A stretch of DNA of 64,000 bases from Polytrichum commune. Its lineage: Eukaryota > Streptophyta > Polytrichopsida > Polytrichales > Polytrichaceae. This document shows, in pieces, positions 10,694 to 22,774 of the stretch. A program made the position numbers and the translations under genes. Position 1 is the first letter of the stretch, and every line of letters starts with the position of its first letter. The stretch lies in the NCBI GenBank assembly GCA_950295325.1, contig OX485806.1:55363169-55427168 (forward strand), given 5' to 3'. The notes beneath the pieces were generated by a model. It did not search any database. It saw only the letters and a program-made list of their open reading frames with translations, and was not told the DNA's origin.

Positions 10694-12131
10694 CATTCAT
10701 CTGATAAAAGGCGTGCGCACAAAGGATCTTCTGGAAACCACCCTTGTGTGGATTTGATCCTTGTGGACCAACCAGAAGGTCTCCCAGTTCCAGGTATTTC
10801 GAACCCTATTTCATTTGTGCCCTTATGGAACCAGGATTCTAAGGAATGGCTGGAGCCCATTTTTGATTTTGCCGACCAACACCTCCAGGATGATGGTGCA
10901 TTCATCATCCTTCATCCGTTTCGATTGAGCACAAAGTCAAACATACTCGGATACTGCAAGTCATACGGTTTTGAAATCCGCAAGGAGTGGTGGGGATGAA
11001 CCGTCTGCATTTGACATTAGCAGTACATCCGACATCCACTGTAAGTGATTTGATCTTGAAATGCATATGTTTTCGTTTGTCATATATTTGTTATTATTTT
11101 CGATTGTAATCTTTGCCCTTTGTTCTTGTCCGGCATGACCAGTTTGGATCTTCACACATTATTTGATTCTCCATGGACATTGTCAATCTTGTCTAATCTT
11201 CTTGTTCGAATGCCAGACCATGAGATTTGGCATCTGTTTGGCGGTGAGGAGTCTTCCAGGGGTTCCCAAGTCTACATTTTCTTTTCAGCCAATCCCTGCT
11301 CTTGACCACCACGGAGTAGACGTTGCCAGAGATGACATCCTCATGAACCTGGTCACGAAAGATGATCAGCTCATGAATGGCAATTTACCTTGGCGAGGCC
11401 CTCGGGAGAAGTCCGTCTTGCTCATGCAGATGCTTATAGAAGCGTCTACCTTTCCTAGGGATCTCATGGTTGACTGCACTGCAGCCACTGGTTCGTTTTC
11501 TCAACCTAAACCCTACTCAGTCTCAGTTTATTTTCCTCAAGGTTTCAACTCAATTTTATTTGTACATTCACTTATCACCTAAATCATGTTCACTTCTCTA
11601 GGGTCGTCCATACACGCTTGTCGCAATATCAACCGACATATTGTTGCGTTGGAGCCGGATGAGGAAATCTTCAAGGCCTTACTGGCACCCCTCATCCGGG
11701 CTTCACCTACTCTTTCGCCTCCTCACTTGGATCCACTCACCATCGTGCATGACATTGATGGCGAGGAAATTGAAGTTGAGTGGATCGTGAAGAAATCCCG
11801 ATTCAGTAAGTAAGTCTAAACGGTCAAGTATGCATTTCTATTGAGATCATGTTGATTTATGTTACTTCTTTTTGTTGTCACTTCTTATTGAAGCCTTTCG
11901 TTTTGCAGGTGCGAGATCCTGATTTCTCCACAGCATCGACCTTTTTTTTGTAGGCCGACATTTTTCCCAAGCCCTCCTAAACCCTTTGAGTTTCTTACAT
12001 ATGCTGAAGAAATCGCTTTTTGTTTTGCAAGTGAGGGCATACGAAATCCCACTTCGCGCTCCCGTTCTCTGTCTCGTAGAGGCTTGAGTTTTCTAGATCT
12101 AGAAGCTGTTCAGTGTGATGAGGAGGAGTGA
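10694..12131 (+). pseudogene. DNA methyltransferase-like domain exons of gene 1 (C-terminal end)
   Basis: Exons 10694-11040, 11143-11490, 11602-11809 and 11909-12131 (TGA). The first carries VDLILVDQPEGLPVP, in the position of motif IV ((D/N/S)PP(Y/F)) but degenerate. Later come GPREKSVLLMQMLIEASTF (motif X-like) and LMVDCTAATG spliced to SSIHACRN, then RHIVALEPDEEIF: a motif I SAM-binding loop followed by the acidic residue of motif II. The order IV, X, I is that of beta-class N4-cytosine/N6-adenine methyltransferases. A one-base frameshift in the G-run near 10994 and another near 11270 break the frame. The last exon is Ser/Pro/Arg-rich and acidic at its end. Substrate cannot be inferred, and the altered motif IV makes catalysis doubtful. 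Confidence 0.6.
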
Positions 12132-12187
12132 ACGCATTCGTACACTTTTTCAATGATTGATTGCGATTTTAGGCGAATGTTGTGTTG

Positions 12188-12193
12188 AATAAA
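12188..12193 (+). terminator. Poly(A) signal of gene 1
   Basis: AATAAA lies 57 bases after the predicted TGA of gene 1, in T-rich 3'-UTR-like sequence. Position and context fit a normal plant 3' end. Confidence 0.5.
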
Positions 12194-15100
12194 TGACCCT
12201 AGACCATTAGTGTCACCTCATGTAACTTGGCATTCAAGTGTCTTTTCTAATACCTCTGCATGAGTATGTTCAACAATGATATGAGATGCACACCTATATT
12301 ACACAATGGTCTACAAGTTGACTAAAATGTACACCAACGAAAAGTGTACCCTAAACCCTCCTTCCACTCTATTACTCAATAAAACATAGAGGTTAACTAA
12401 AAAAGATAAAGAAATGTAGTTGTAAACATATAGATCAAAACATGAAACAAAAACTAAGGAAAACTAAACCGAAAAACTAAACCAAAAAATTAAAGATGAT
12501 AAGTATAGAATATCAATACGTTTTTTAGAATTACAAATAATAAGAAGATACACTGGAAGAAGAATGGAAGAATTAAAAAATGAGAAGATAGACTGGAAGA
12601 AGAATGGAATAACCCAAAAAAGGCTTGTGCATAAATTATGGACATCATCCTATGTTTTAGGTTCAAATCAAACATCAAGCCCCAAGAAATCTGGGGCCAT
12701 ATCCAAAGTGGCCACTCCCACATGAAATATGAACCACTTGGCATGCCGAGACTCAACCTGAAACCAATGATTTGAGGTCAAATTTATAGATTCAGGTTGA
12801 ATGTAGCTAAGCATGAAACCCAAACATTGCATGCCCTCATTCAACCTGAAGCTATCAACTTGACCTCAAATCAAACTTAAAACCCCTAGGCCTTGTCCAA
12901 AGTGGCCATATATGCCGAGATCGAACATGAAATCTAAGCCGTTGGGCATGTCGAGACCCAAATTAAAACCAATGATTTGAGGTCAAATTTATAACCATGG
13001 TTATAGGTTCCTCAACCACGGTTATAGGTTATTTTTGTCAAAAAAATTGTCAAAAAAAATTTCAATATTTAGCTCTACACCGCGGTCATAGGGCATGTTT
13101 CACCACACAAAATTTCAATATTCTAGAAAACTTACCGCTCACCGCTCATCGCTCACCGCTCATCGCTCACCGCTCATCGCTCACCGCTCATCGCTCACCG
13201 CTCACCGCTCGCAAAATAGTTTTTCCCGTGTTTTAATAATCAAGGTGGAGTCCCTATATATTTGCTCTAGTTGTACTACAACAAAGATGCAAATCAACCC
13301 TCCTAGCCAATTTCATCCTTCGTGATCAATCCCCCCCTCCCCAATAATCCACTTTAAACCTCGTTTATTACCCCCTAGCCATATTTTTTTGTAATGGAGT
13401 TTTATTTTTGCCAAAAACACACCACATACACATTCCACCCAATTAATCAAAAAATATAAAATTGCCTTATGTTAACGAAAAATAAATGTTAGAAATGGTT
13501 AGAAATACTAGAAGAACATATTATTGAAATTAAATTTAGGCTACATAGACATGATTTTGCTACATGTAATTCAAAATTAAAAACCCAATAGGTTAATTCT
13601 ATATTTCAAAGAGTATATAAAGGGGGAAGGCTATGAGACCTTAATAAATTTCATTCTACAAGTCGTATCAATCAATATATCTATGAGCAAAAAAACCCTT
13701 GAGATTTGGAAATTATAAATGGGTACTTACAAGTGATATTTGAAAATTAATAAGAAAATTTTGAAAATTAATATTAAAATCCTAAACTGTTAAATATACG
13801 CATGGACTTGAAATCTAAAGAGTTTAAACTTGAAACATTGGATGCCTGCATTTTTTGAATATTTAGTTTTCTCTTTATATTTTAAAATTTCATATATGTA
13901 TTATTCAAATGTGCCTTAAATACACACCCAAATTGAAAAAAATACCTCAAAAATGTACATAACCTAACACAATTATTGGAATTAGAGACGCTAAGGCTTG
14001 TGATGATTTATCAAGGTTAGCACTCAAGTTTAATAAGCTTTGCGACCTCATCAAAGGATATTGCAAAGTATTTAATAAATGTGAGGGAAGGCCATATAAA
14101 AATCAAAAGGAAACATAAATCATGCCAAATTATCAAGTAAACCAAATCTTCCACCTTTTTAGATTTGAGTGTAGCTCAAAATTTTGCCTTAATGAACAAC
14201 ATCATATCAACTAGGTAGAGTTAATTTGATCAATTCAAGGCACCCTCAAATCATTGTGAAACACTTACAATTTTTTTTAAATTTATTGACCAAATTTTTT
14301 CGGAATTTAATAAGAAAACATGTTTAGTTAGGCTCTATAGATTGCAAGGAAAATAAATTGCAACTATTAACCCTTGCTTAGAATGATGAGAAATATGAAA
14401 GATTGTTTCTACTCTAAAGACCTTTAACTATGACATTAAGAGCTTAGGAAAATATTATAGGTAATTTTTGAGACTTTTAGAATTATAACATAATCATGAT
14501 TTAGCATGTAAAATCAAATGGGAAAGGCAATAAAAAATTATTCAAAATTTATAGGCACTCAAAATATATCATGAAAATACCATACCATCATTTGAACATT
14601 TTATATTTATGGTAACACCACTTGGAATATGAGAATTTGAGACATCCATATTTAAAGCTAATCAAATCCCTTTAATTCCATAATTATAGTCAACAATGCG
14701 TTATACCATCTAAGGCTCAAAAAAATAATGACCAAAAATGTGATCTCAACAAACAACCATAGCTAGTGTTGAAGGGTCATTGCTACCATACAATCCAATT
14801 AAAGAGGTAACTTTCACAAATATTTAATCAAAATGGTTCCCCCAGAACATGTTTTAATTTTCTTACATATTTTGTACATCAAATTCAAATATCTAAGTTA
14901 TTCCGATCACTTTTAGCCACACCTTAAAAAAACTTATTCATTTTCAACACAATGTTTTATTTTATTTATAATCTTGTATGTATGCGGTTTTCTCTCAAAA
15001 AATAACTCTTTCCATGTATCCAATTCTCTACGTATTTTCTACCATCATTTTGCCATCCCTAGTAGAAGCACACCAGATCATGGTCATCTCAAATGTCATC

Positions 15101-17303
15101 CTAGATTGAAATTGTGCTTGTCCAAAGCATTGCTTTTGCCAATCTCCAATGCATATTTTGAGGGTCCCTCAATATTATTTATTATTTCATTTTTTGATGT
15201 CCTAGATCATCACCATTTGAATGAAGTGAAGATGATTTAATAGGTCTAATTGTAATTATAGGTTGGTTTTTCCTCAATCATTAGCTTTGCTCATAACCTC
15301 CAATTTATTCACTCTACTTAATTCATTTGAGACTTGAATAGACCATAAATACTTAGGACAAATTATCTAAATTTGGGCATTTGTAGCCGATACTTAGAGA
15401 TGATGCACTTGCAAATCTAGATGTTGGATCTAGTAATTCTAGAGGAATAAAATTGTCCAATCCAAAAGGTAAAATCTTTCAACTCCAAGTTTTATAAGAT
15501 TCTAGTGTGAGTGTTTGCAATATTTTTGGACGTGGTGGTTTCTCATGTTGGGGGCATGTAAAAAATGGTGAGAAATGTTCATGGGTTGGGGCTTGTGTGT
15601 GTGTGTGTTACAAATTGATATATAGGTTGCATTTGTTGGTCTTATGGCACGTGGAAGGTAAATGAAGGTGTTGAAAAAAATTAATGTATGGCAACCAACA
15701 TAAAAAAAGTTGGAATTTTGGTATTCATATTAGTAGCCATGTGCAACTTTCAACTTTGTGGCCAAAATGCAAGAACTCCACCCCTATAACTTTGGTTTGA
15801 GTGGAAACTACGGAGATGTTACAATTTGATATAACACATCCAAAAAAAACCATAAGAATTCAAAATTAACATAAGTGACACGATTTAAGAGTTAGAATGT
15901 ATTCTACATCCTCCCATATGGGTAGGCAAGTACATCCGCTCTCATGTATTGGGGACATTCAAGTGTTGGGCAGAAAAATGTTTTGTATCATGGAATACAT
16001 GTTGGGCAATATTTTGGACAAAAATATGCATTGGAATTTGGATTTGTGATCAAAGTCATATGCAATAATGGCATTTTTTTTCATTTTATACTTTGCAATA
16101 TTACATGAGTGATCACATGCATCAACTTACATCATGCAATATTTGCTCATGAAGCATATGGTAAATGCCATGCATATTGAACAAAACAAAATAAAAAATG
16201 TTTTGCGCATAATTTTAGGAAAGAAAACATTAATGCAATATGAATGAATATGTCGGAGTTGCATACAAAACTTGAGCCGTATTTGTAGGAGAGGCATGAT
16301 ATACTGGTTGGAATTAGACTCATAATGTTTGCAAATAATGTGTTTATTTTATATAAAAAAATAATGAATTATTGTTGTCCAAATGCAAGATGAATGTTAT
16401 TTGGCTATACTAGTGCCATGAGCAAACATATGGTGAAGGGCAAGTTGCAATCCCAAAATATTCATGTTTTGTATCAACAAACTTTGCCATTGGTTCCACA
16501 CATTTTGTGTTTGAGCACATATGTGCAAAAGTTGTTTATCATAATGTTTATTGGTCAAAGCTATATGTTGTTGAAACATTATGCATGGGAGAGGCCTCAT
16601 TCTCCCTTGTCATTTTGACATCAAATCCCACTTTGATTTCCATTTTATGGACAAACTTAGTGTTTGTGGTCCAATTTTGAGAAATACCTAGGGGTATTAA
16701 AAGTACAAATAACATATTTATCTAGAAGGGCTGCAAGGTGGAAGTGTATGTAGTTGAATAAGCCATGGGGCTTACTATGAAATACATGTCATGATTAATA
16801 TGAAACAACAAAAAATAATTAAGAGTAGTGAAATGGAGTTTAAAGATGTAACACATCCTAAGAGTATGTGGCTAATTATGTTGTGCACCTCCATGCGATA
16901 ATAAATTCAATGGCAATTCAATTTTTCTATAGGTTGGTATTTATGATACAATAAAAAAATATGTGGAAGGTCATATTCACCATTATTGGATGAAAATAAT
17001 GTATGGGTTTTTGGAGGATAGTACTAGGTTGCATTGGTGACATTGTCCCATATGGGTTCCAAACTTTGGTTGTAACATAGTCATATAAATAAAGCCATAA
17101 ATGAAAGAGCTTACCATTTTGTTCATTGCATATAATCAACACGTCTTGTGTACTACCTTTGTACTTTGGTATCTTTGAATTTTTCTTTCATTTTCCAATA
17201 GTTTATGGGCCCACTTCATTTTGGAAGGATAAAATCTAATTTCATTTTGGATGTGTTGGGAGATTTTGGAAGATATTTGGAGGAGTGGACCATCTTGGCA
17301 AAG
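12194..17303. other. AT-rich intergenic DNA without recognisable genes
   Basis: No ORF above noise was recognised on either strand. Small features: a diverged direct repeat (about 12705-12795 and 12896-12995, sharing aaaccaatgatttgaggtca); two copies of an accayggttatagg word near 12995-13030; a 7-bp minisatellite of accgctc/atcgctc at 13136-13210; and a short GT run at 15595. The rest is AT-rich, probably old decayed transposon sequence. Confidence 0.6.
13136..13210 (+). repeat. 7-bp minisatellite (accgctc / atcgctc)
   Basis: About ten tandem 7-mers, alternating accgctc and atcgctc in the middle, giving a 14-bp higher-order unit. Open frames across it are translated repeats (AHRS) and not evidence of a gene. 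Confidence 0.9.
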
Positions 17304-18772
17304 TGTGAGGCCAAAATGGTGCTCACATATGTTCTTAACTCTTCGAAACCATTAGAAGTTATGTTTTGATGTTTTATGATTATTCACAAAAATATAAAAA
17401 GAGTGAAGCTTGAATGAAGTTATGTTTAGACCTTAGGCTCGTGTGGAGTAGTTGATTAAAAGTTTAGGGGTGTGACGAAAATTCCTTAGTTAGGTGAGCG
17501 TAGTGTATGGTGAACCAAGGGTAGCTCCTTGATTTAAATGTTTGAATTAGGACCTAAGTTGTTGGTTTAAGAGTTGAAGGCTTAGAGGATAGGATGAGAG
17601 CCTACAAAGTAGCAAAGGATCAAAAGGCTTATCTTGAGCCTTGGGGGTGCTCACCTACTCCCTCTCAACTCACTATATAAACCTTCACTCTTCCCTCTCT
17701 CATCCTCTTTTCCTTCGTGCTCCTTGGCACCCCACGTGTTATAAGTGTGGGTGTGGGAAGTAAGAACGGAGCACATGTGCATGCAAGGTCTCAAGGTGAA
17801 GAACCAAGACTAATTCACCTTGAAGTTAGTTTGACATTTGTTAGGAGTAGTATTTGGTTGAGACATTTAGAACTTAGCTTGTTGTATGTGACTTATAGAA
17901 TTTAGACTCATAATATTTAGATTTATAGTGTTTGGAATTGTAGCATCCACATTCATGTTGAATTTAAAGCTCTCTCTCATTTAAAGAGTTGAGCTCTTAG
18001 AGCTTTGGGAAATACAATATCTAGTTGAGGGTAGTTGCTGGAAATACAATATTTAGGCTGCTGGAAATACAGTGTTTAGTCAGAGGGTAGGTTGCTGGAA
18101 ATATAATATTTAGATGCTGGAAATACAGTATTTAGTCAGAGGGTAGGTTGCTGGAAATATTGTATTTAGTTCAGAAGTTAGACAGCTGGGACATTAGATT
18201 GGGTCATAGTTAGTTAACAAGAATATTACCTAATGCTAATTAAGTAATGTGCATTTAACTAGGGGGTTGACTACAAGGTATTATAAGGTGATATCAAAGG
18301 GGGGAACTTGTAGTTAAGTTGTTGGGATTGTAATCAAGCACTTAAGGGTGCCATGGCGAAGAATGAACGAACTTGGGAGTGAATGACGAAGAATTGCGGA
18401 AGAGGATGTAACACTAAGTGATGAGAGTGATGAGTGTTTTTTTAACACTTGTGTACTCATTACATGGAGTCAACAAGTCACAACTTCAACGAGGTGACGA
18501 GCACTAGTGAAGAATCAACGGCCAGAACTAAGGTTTCAAGAGGGAAGTCCTTAAGAGCATGTGTAGCTAAGGCCGTGGGATGGACCCTTGAGGCGGCCAA
18601 TGCTATGCCCACTCAAGAAAATTGCATTAATAAAACATCATGACTTAAGAGAAATTGGGGGTTCATTGAGATGGGACTTATATCTTATGTTGCTACTTTT
18701 GGTGTGACACATGTGAGTCTCAAAACCATCACCCGGACTAGGACGCTTAAGGGTGGTGGGTTTGGCCTCACA
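17304..18772 (+). mobile_element. Solo LTR, same gypsy family, 1.47 kb
   Basis: It starts tgtgaggccaaaatggtgct and ends gggtggtgggtttggcctcaca. It is flanked by a perfect 5-bp duplication caaag (17299-17303 and 18773-18777). No internal domain or second LTR follows, so it is a solo LTR left by recombination. Inside are an LTR-promoter-like stretch (cactatataaacc near 17670) and a minisatellite of gctggaaatacagtatttag units at about 18020-18170. Confidence 0.93.
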
Positions 18773-19418
18773 CAAAGTTTTGTCATATAAGTTAATTTAT
18801 TTGGTATAAATCCATTACGTTTCGAATGCATGGGTGTAGATTGGACTTGTTTATAAGTGGAGTTCCAACCTTTGTGAGTTGTTTGATCTATATTTAATGA
18901 TTTATACATTCTTTGGGTGTTGTGAGGTCATTTGAGTGCCAAGGAGCTAAAACGTGCTATCTTGGAGATTTTTTAGTGATATTGCATTTATTCGGATTGA
19001 TAAGGTGATGAATTGAGTGATTCCAACATTCTATCTATATTTTGAAGTCATTTTAGTGCCAAAGAGTTTAGTTTTGCTCCCTTGAAGGTTGTTTTGTGAT
19101 ATTGCATCTATATGGAATAATAAGGTGTTGTTTTGAGTAATTTTGATTTTCTTTGAATAATTTGAGTGCCGACAAATGTAGATGTGTTATCTTGAAGTTT
19201 TTATAGTGATATTGCATTTATTCAAAATATTAAGGTACTAACTTGAGTGATTCATACATTCTTGGAGTGATTTAAGGTCATTTGACTACGGAGAAGCTTT
19301 GATTTTTTTTCTTGATGGTTTGGATTGTTTTTGTACGAACCGTAGCATTTAGGTGTTGATTTCAACGAATCAAAAATTTTCTAAATGATTTGAGGTCATT
19401 TGATTGCCTAAAAGCTTA
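18773..19418 (+). repeat. Degenerate ~110-120-bp tandem repeats
   Basis: About five diverged units share tttgagtgcc...gtgatattgcattta...aaggt (copies near 18935, 19050, 19165 and 19280). No gene is seen. The CACTA-type terminus begins immediately after. Confidence 0.6.
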
Positions 19419-19429
19419 CACTACAAGAA

Positions 19430-21770
19430 AATCGGCAAACAACAACTCTGTTAACGACTGCGATTTCTATTGTTAAGGACTACAATGACTTATTGTATTT
19501 CTGTTATTATGGACGACTTGTAATGGACATCCAGTCGTACAGGACACGACGTGGCAACCTACAGTTTGTAGTCATATAGGACAGTCATAAACATGCGGGC
19601 CACACGTGTCATAGTGTGATGACATGGCATTCCACGCCATTGCCTTCCTTCCATGTCATTTTCCGACGTGGCTGTCACGCCATGTCATTGCCAACGTGTC
19701 TTCCTAGTCCTCCAGCTAGTGCTAAAAAGAGGGGGGTTCACCTCGATGTGTGATGTGGAGATTGGTTGTAGAGGACAATACCTCCTCGAGGGCTGGGGTG
19801 ATCCTACGCCATTCCTAAACCCTAAGCCTCGGCAGTGGGGACCTGATTCCACAGTGTATAAGAACCCCCCACATACGCATTTGAGGGAATCAGAGACACA
19901 TGTGGTTGCAACCACATAGCAGCAAGAGAGGGGAGGGAGAAACACCTAGTAGCAGTGCCAAAGGAAGGACTACCTAGCAGACGCGGGAGGGAGGAAGAAA
20001 AACCTAGGAGCCATAGAGGACGATACACCTAGCGATTGCAATGAAACAGAAACCCAGATAGGATCACAACCTACCAGCAGCAACGAAGACGAAAGCCAGA
20101 GAGTAGAAGCAACACCTAGCATCAATGAGGAAAAAAAACAAAAAAACACGATGAGGAGGAAACACTTCGGTCTTCGCAGAAGCCACAGAAGTCTTCGAGT
20201 CCACAAAAAAACTTGCGATGTGCCAAAGGCACAGTTTACGAGGGAGGTGCTACCAGATCGAATCCTGGCCGTCCATGTGGACCCACAATCCACATCCACG
20301 TGCAAGCTAAATGACTAAACTCACACAACCCTAATCGGGGGCTGAATGGTCTCCGCCCTCCGCATCCCCGACTTCAATGGCTGCAGGAAGAGGTCGCACC
20401 AAGAACGCCGAGGAACTGCGAAGCTGCACCGAGCAACATGGGATTAGAAGTTGAGTTTCTCCTTGACTTACATCGATTTGCTTGCTTGCACCAATGGCAA
20501 CATGAGTTCCTTCATTTTTGCCACCCTTTTGTCTCGTTTCTCCTCATAGGAACATCCTCCTCGGTGCATGTGCCAACAGTAATCGGCGAATTTTCCGCGA
20601 GATTCTGTAGTTTTCCACGTGGCTGCACTCCCGACATGCTTGAGGCCGTCTACACCTCACCTAGAGACTATTTACGATCATGCTCTACTCCAATGTACGT
20701 GCATACACCTGCTTGTGCCTACTTGCAATCTATCAGGTTTAGAGCCAAGTGCGGAGAGGGTATGGAATCGGAAATGCTCTCACAACAAAACAAGCAATCT
20801 GGTCTTTGCGTAGTAACATCATGCACTGAGTGGATGTTTGCAATACGAAATCTGCATGTACGTCGTCATATGTAGACCTGGCCACACAACGGCTACAATT
20901 CGGCATTCAAGACACCATGCCAGCCTGCCGGGATGGTTTAGGGTTTTATCCGCCACAGTCGCATGTCCCGCAACTGACTGGTAAATGACTAACCTGCCAC
21001 GTCTATAACTAGGGATATGACAGGTATATGACTTGGAAATTAAGGACTAGTATATGACAAAATATACGACCACTTCAGGCTTGAAAATTTACGAAGGAAT
21101 GTGACAATTGTTTTTTCTTATCATGTTAACACTTAAATTGCATGATTGGAATAGCATTTTAATCATCCTTTCACCCAGGTAGGTCATTAGCTAGTTTACA
21201 GGACCACCCCCAAATGAGGATTCAAAAGAATCATTTATCCTACCACTTATCCTATATTGTGGTGTATGTTACACTATTGTGCTTAGTCAATTGAAAATTG
21301 CCAGGGAAAAGTAGAAGAGGAAGTCCTCCCGCAAAGACTCTTCCACTTCGCTGGAACAACAATGTTTCAGAAATACATTGGAGCAGCCATTTGTATTTGT
21401 GGCCGGAAAATGGAACAGTAACTTGGATATGCCCCCAATTTTAGACAAAACCAAAAAAATCAACATTATATCATCTAATCAAACAAACATACATATATGA
21501 TGCTATGAGCTAAAATACATAAACCAAAAATTCACATTATTGTGAAAACCAGGATGTGTAGAAAGTATATTTAAGCAGCAAACAATAAAGATCGTGGTGG
21601 CAGCTCTTTACGCGAGAGGCTGTGGTTTTCAAAGTGCATAGCAGTTGCCTATTTTTCCCCACCCCCTTCTCACCTTTGGTTGTCACATCCGTTGGAGCCG
21701 TGGACGGTTGTGGATTTGTCATAGGCAGCATTCACGATATTTTTACCCTAAATTTGACATCTTCTCCTTG
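19430..21770. other. CACTA 5' non-coding part
   Basis: The first 250 bp contain short direct and inverted words related to gtcgta/tatgac and ggacgac, consistent with CACTA subterminal repeats. A 145-codon frame at 20438-20875 has no recognised domain and is probably chance, although this is where an accessory TNP1/TNPA-type gene would lie. Nothing else can be supported. Confidence 0.35.
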
Positions 21771-21788
21771 GCCAGTGTTTTTTGGCAG

Positions 21789-21882
21789 GTAGTGGTGGAC
21801 TTCACCTACAAACAGGATGTGAGGCGAAGGGCAGTGATTGCCTTCCTAGGCTACATCCTCGTTGGTCCAATGCTGCATACTT
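21789..21882 (+). pseudogene. Possible captured Mpv17/PMP22-like exon
   Basis: A short open exon lies between a ttttttggcag acceptor and a ttg|gtaagc donor. It encodes RRRAVIAFLGYILVGPMLHTW. Mpv17/PMP22-family membrane proteins contain a conserved segment of this form (R..R....G....GP..H.WY), and here the splice site falls inside the HTW triplet. Neighbouring exons of such a gene are not recognisable, so this would be a fragment carried by the CACTA element. The identification rests on one short motif. Confidence 0.35.
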
Positions 21883-22774
21883 GGTAAGCATTTGTTGAAG
21901 AAGCCTTCAGAGTGTTTTTTCTCGCGGCATCTCAAGCTGTAGTTATGAGTTGGACTCATATTTTATTTTCCCCCAGGAAATTTGGTTGGATTATAGTATC
22001 CACATTTGTGGACTGATTGTTTGTCAAAGGCAAGACTATCTAAAATCAGGGCACATTTGCATGGTATGTGGCCTTGTGTGGATCCTATTACATTGACTGC
22101 AAGCACATGTGGAAAGAAGTTGTTCAAAAAATCCTCATAACCATTCCATGCTTAATAGTCAACGCAATTGAGGGGGGGCTATAGGGCCATTTATTGAGTA
22201 AGAGAATTTACACAGTGAATATCAAAGTTGCCTCAAAGATATAAGTGTGAGCTACCTAAACTATGCGGCAAATTATATGGCTATGTTCTGAAGCCGATTT
22301 AAATTTTTGCCCGCAGCCTATTGATCACAGACGTAGCTACTTTACTTGTCGGGAGCTCACAGAACCGGCATTGTGTTTTTTATAAACACCACCATGTTCC
22401 TTCTAAGGTCTGTGGTGAATCTGGCAGTGTATTTCAGCCCATAGGTTATCTGATTGGAATTGTGTACGCATGTGGATTCTATCCCTCTTTTTGTGTCTCT
22501 CTCTGTCGTACTGCAGCAGTTGTGCACAATATGTTGGTCAGTGCAGATGTGGTCAAGTGGAGTCACGGAAACCAAGAATTTTCCATCCAATAAACAACTA
22601 TGTCCGCAGTCGGTCTTGCAGTGGTTTTACAGTTGTATTCCAGTCAGTTTTAAACTGGATTTGCAGATTCTATGGATGGAGGAAGCCTCCTTCTTCATGA
22701 CAAAAGACGTCAACAACATCGCGATGATCGTTTGTGGAGGAGGGAGCAAGAGAGGGCCACTTTGTACAAATTGA

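Noticed and set aside
7312-12131. Bacterial contamination as the source of the ParB/methylase sequences
   Set aside because: Exons are separated by introns with GT-AG borders and plant transposons lie within and around the gene.
13095-13325. Small ORFs over 13.0-13.3 kb
   Set aside because: They are read-through of a 7-bp minisatellite.
14974-17142. Short ORFs in the AT-rich intergenic region
   Set aside because: No motifs, no splice context, lengths expected by chance.
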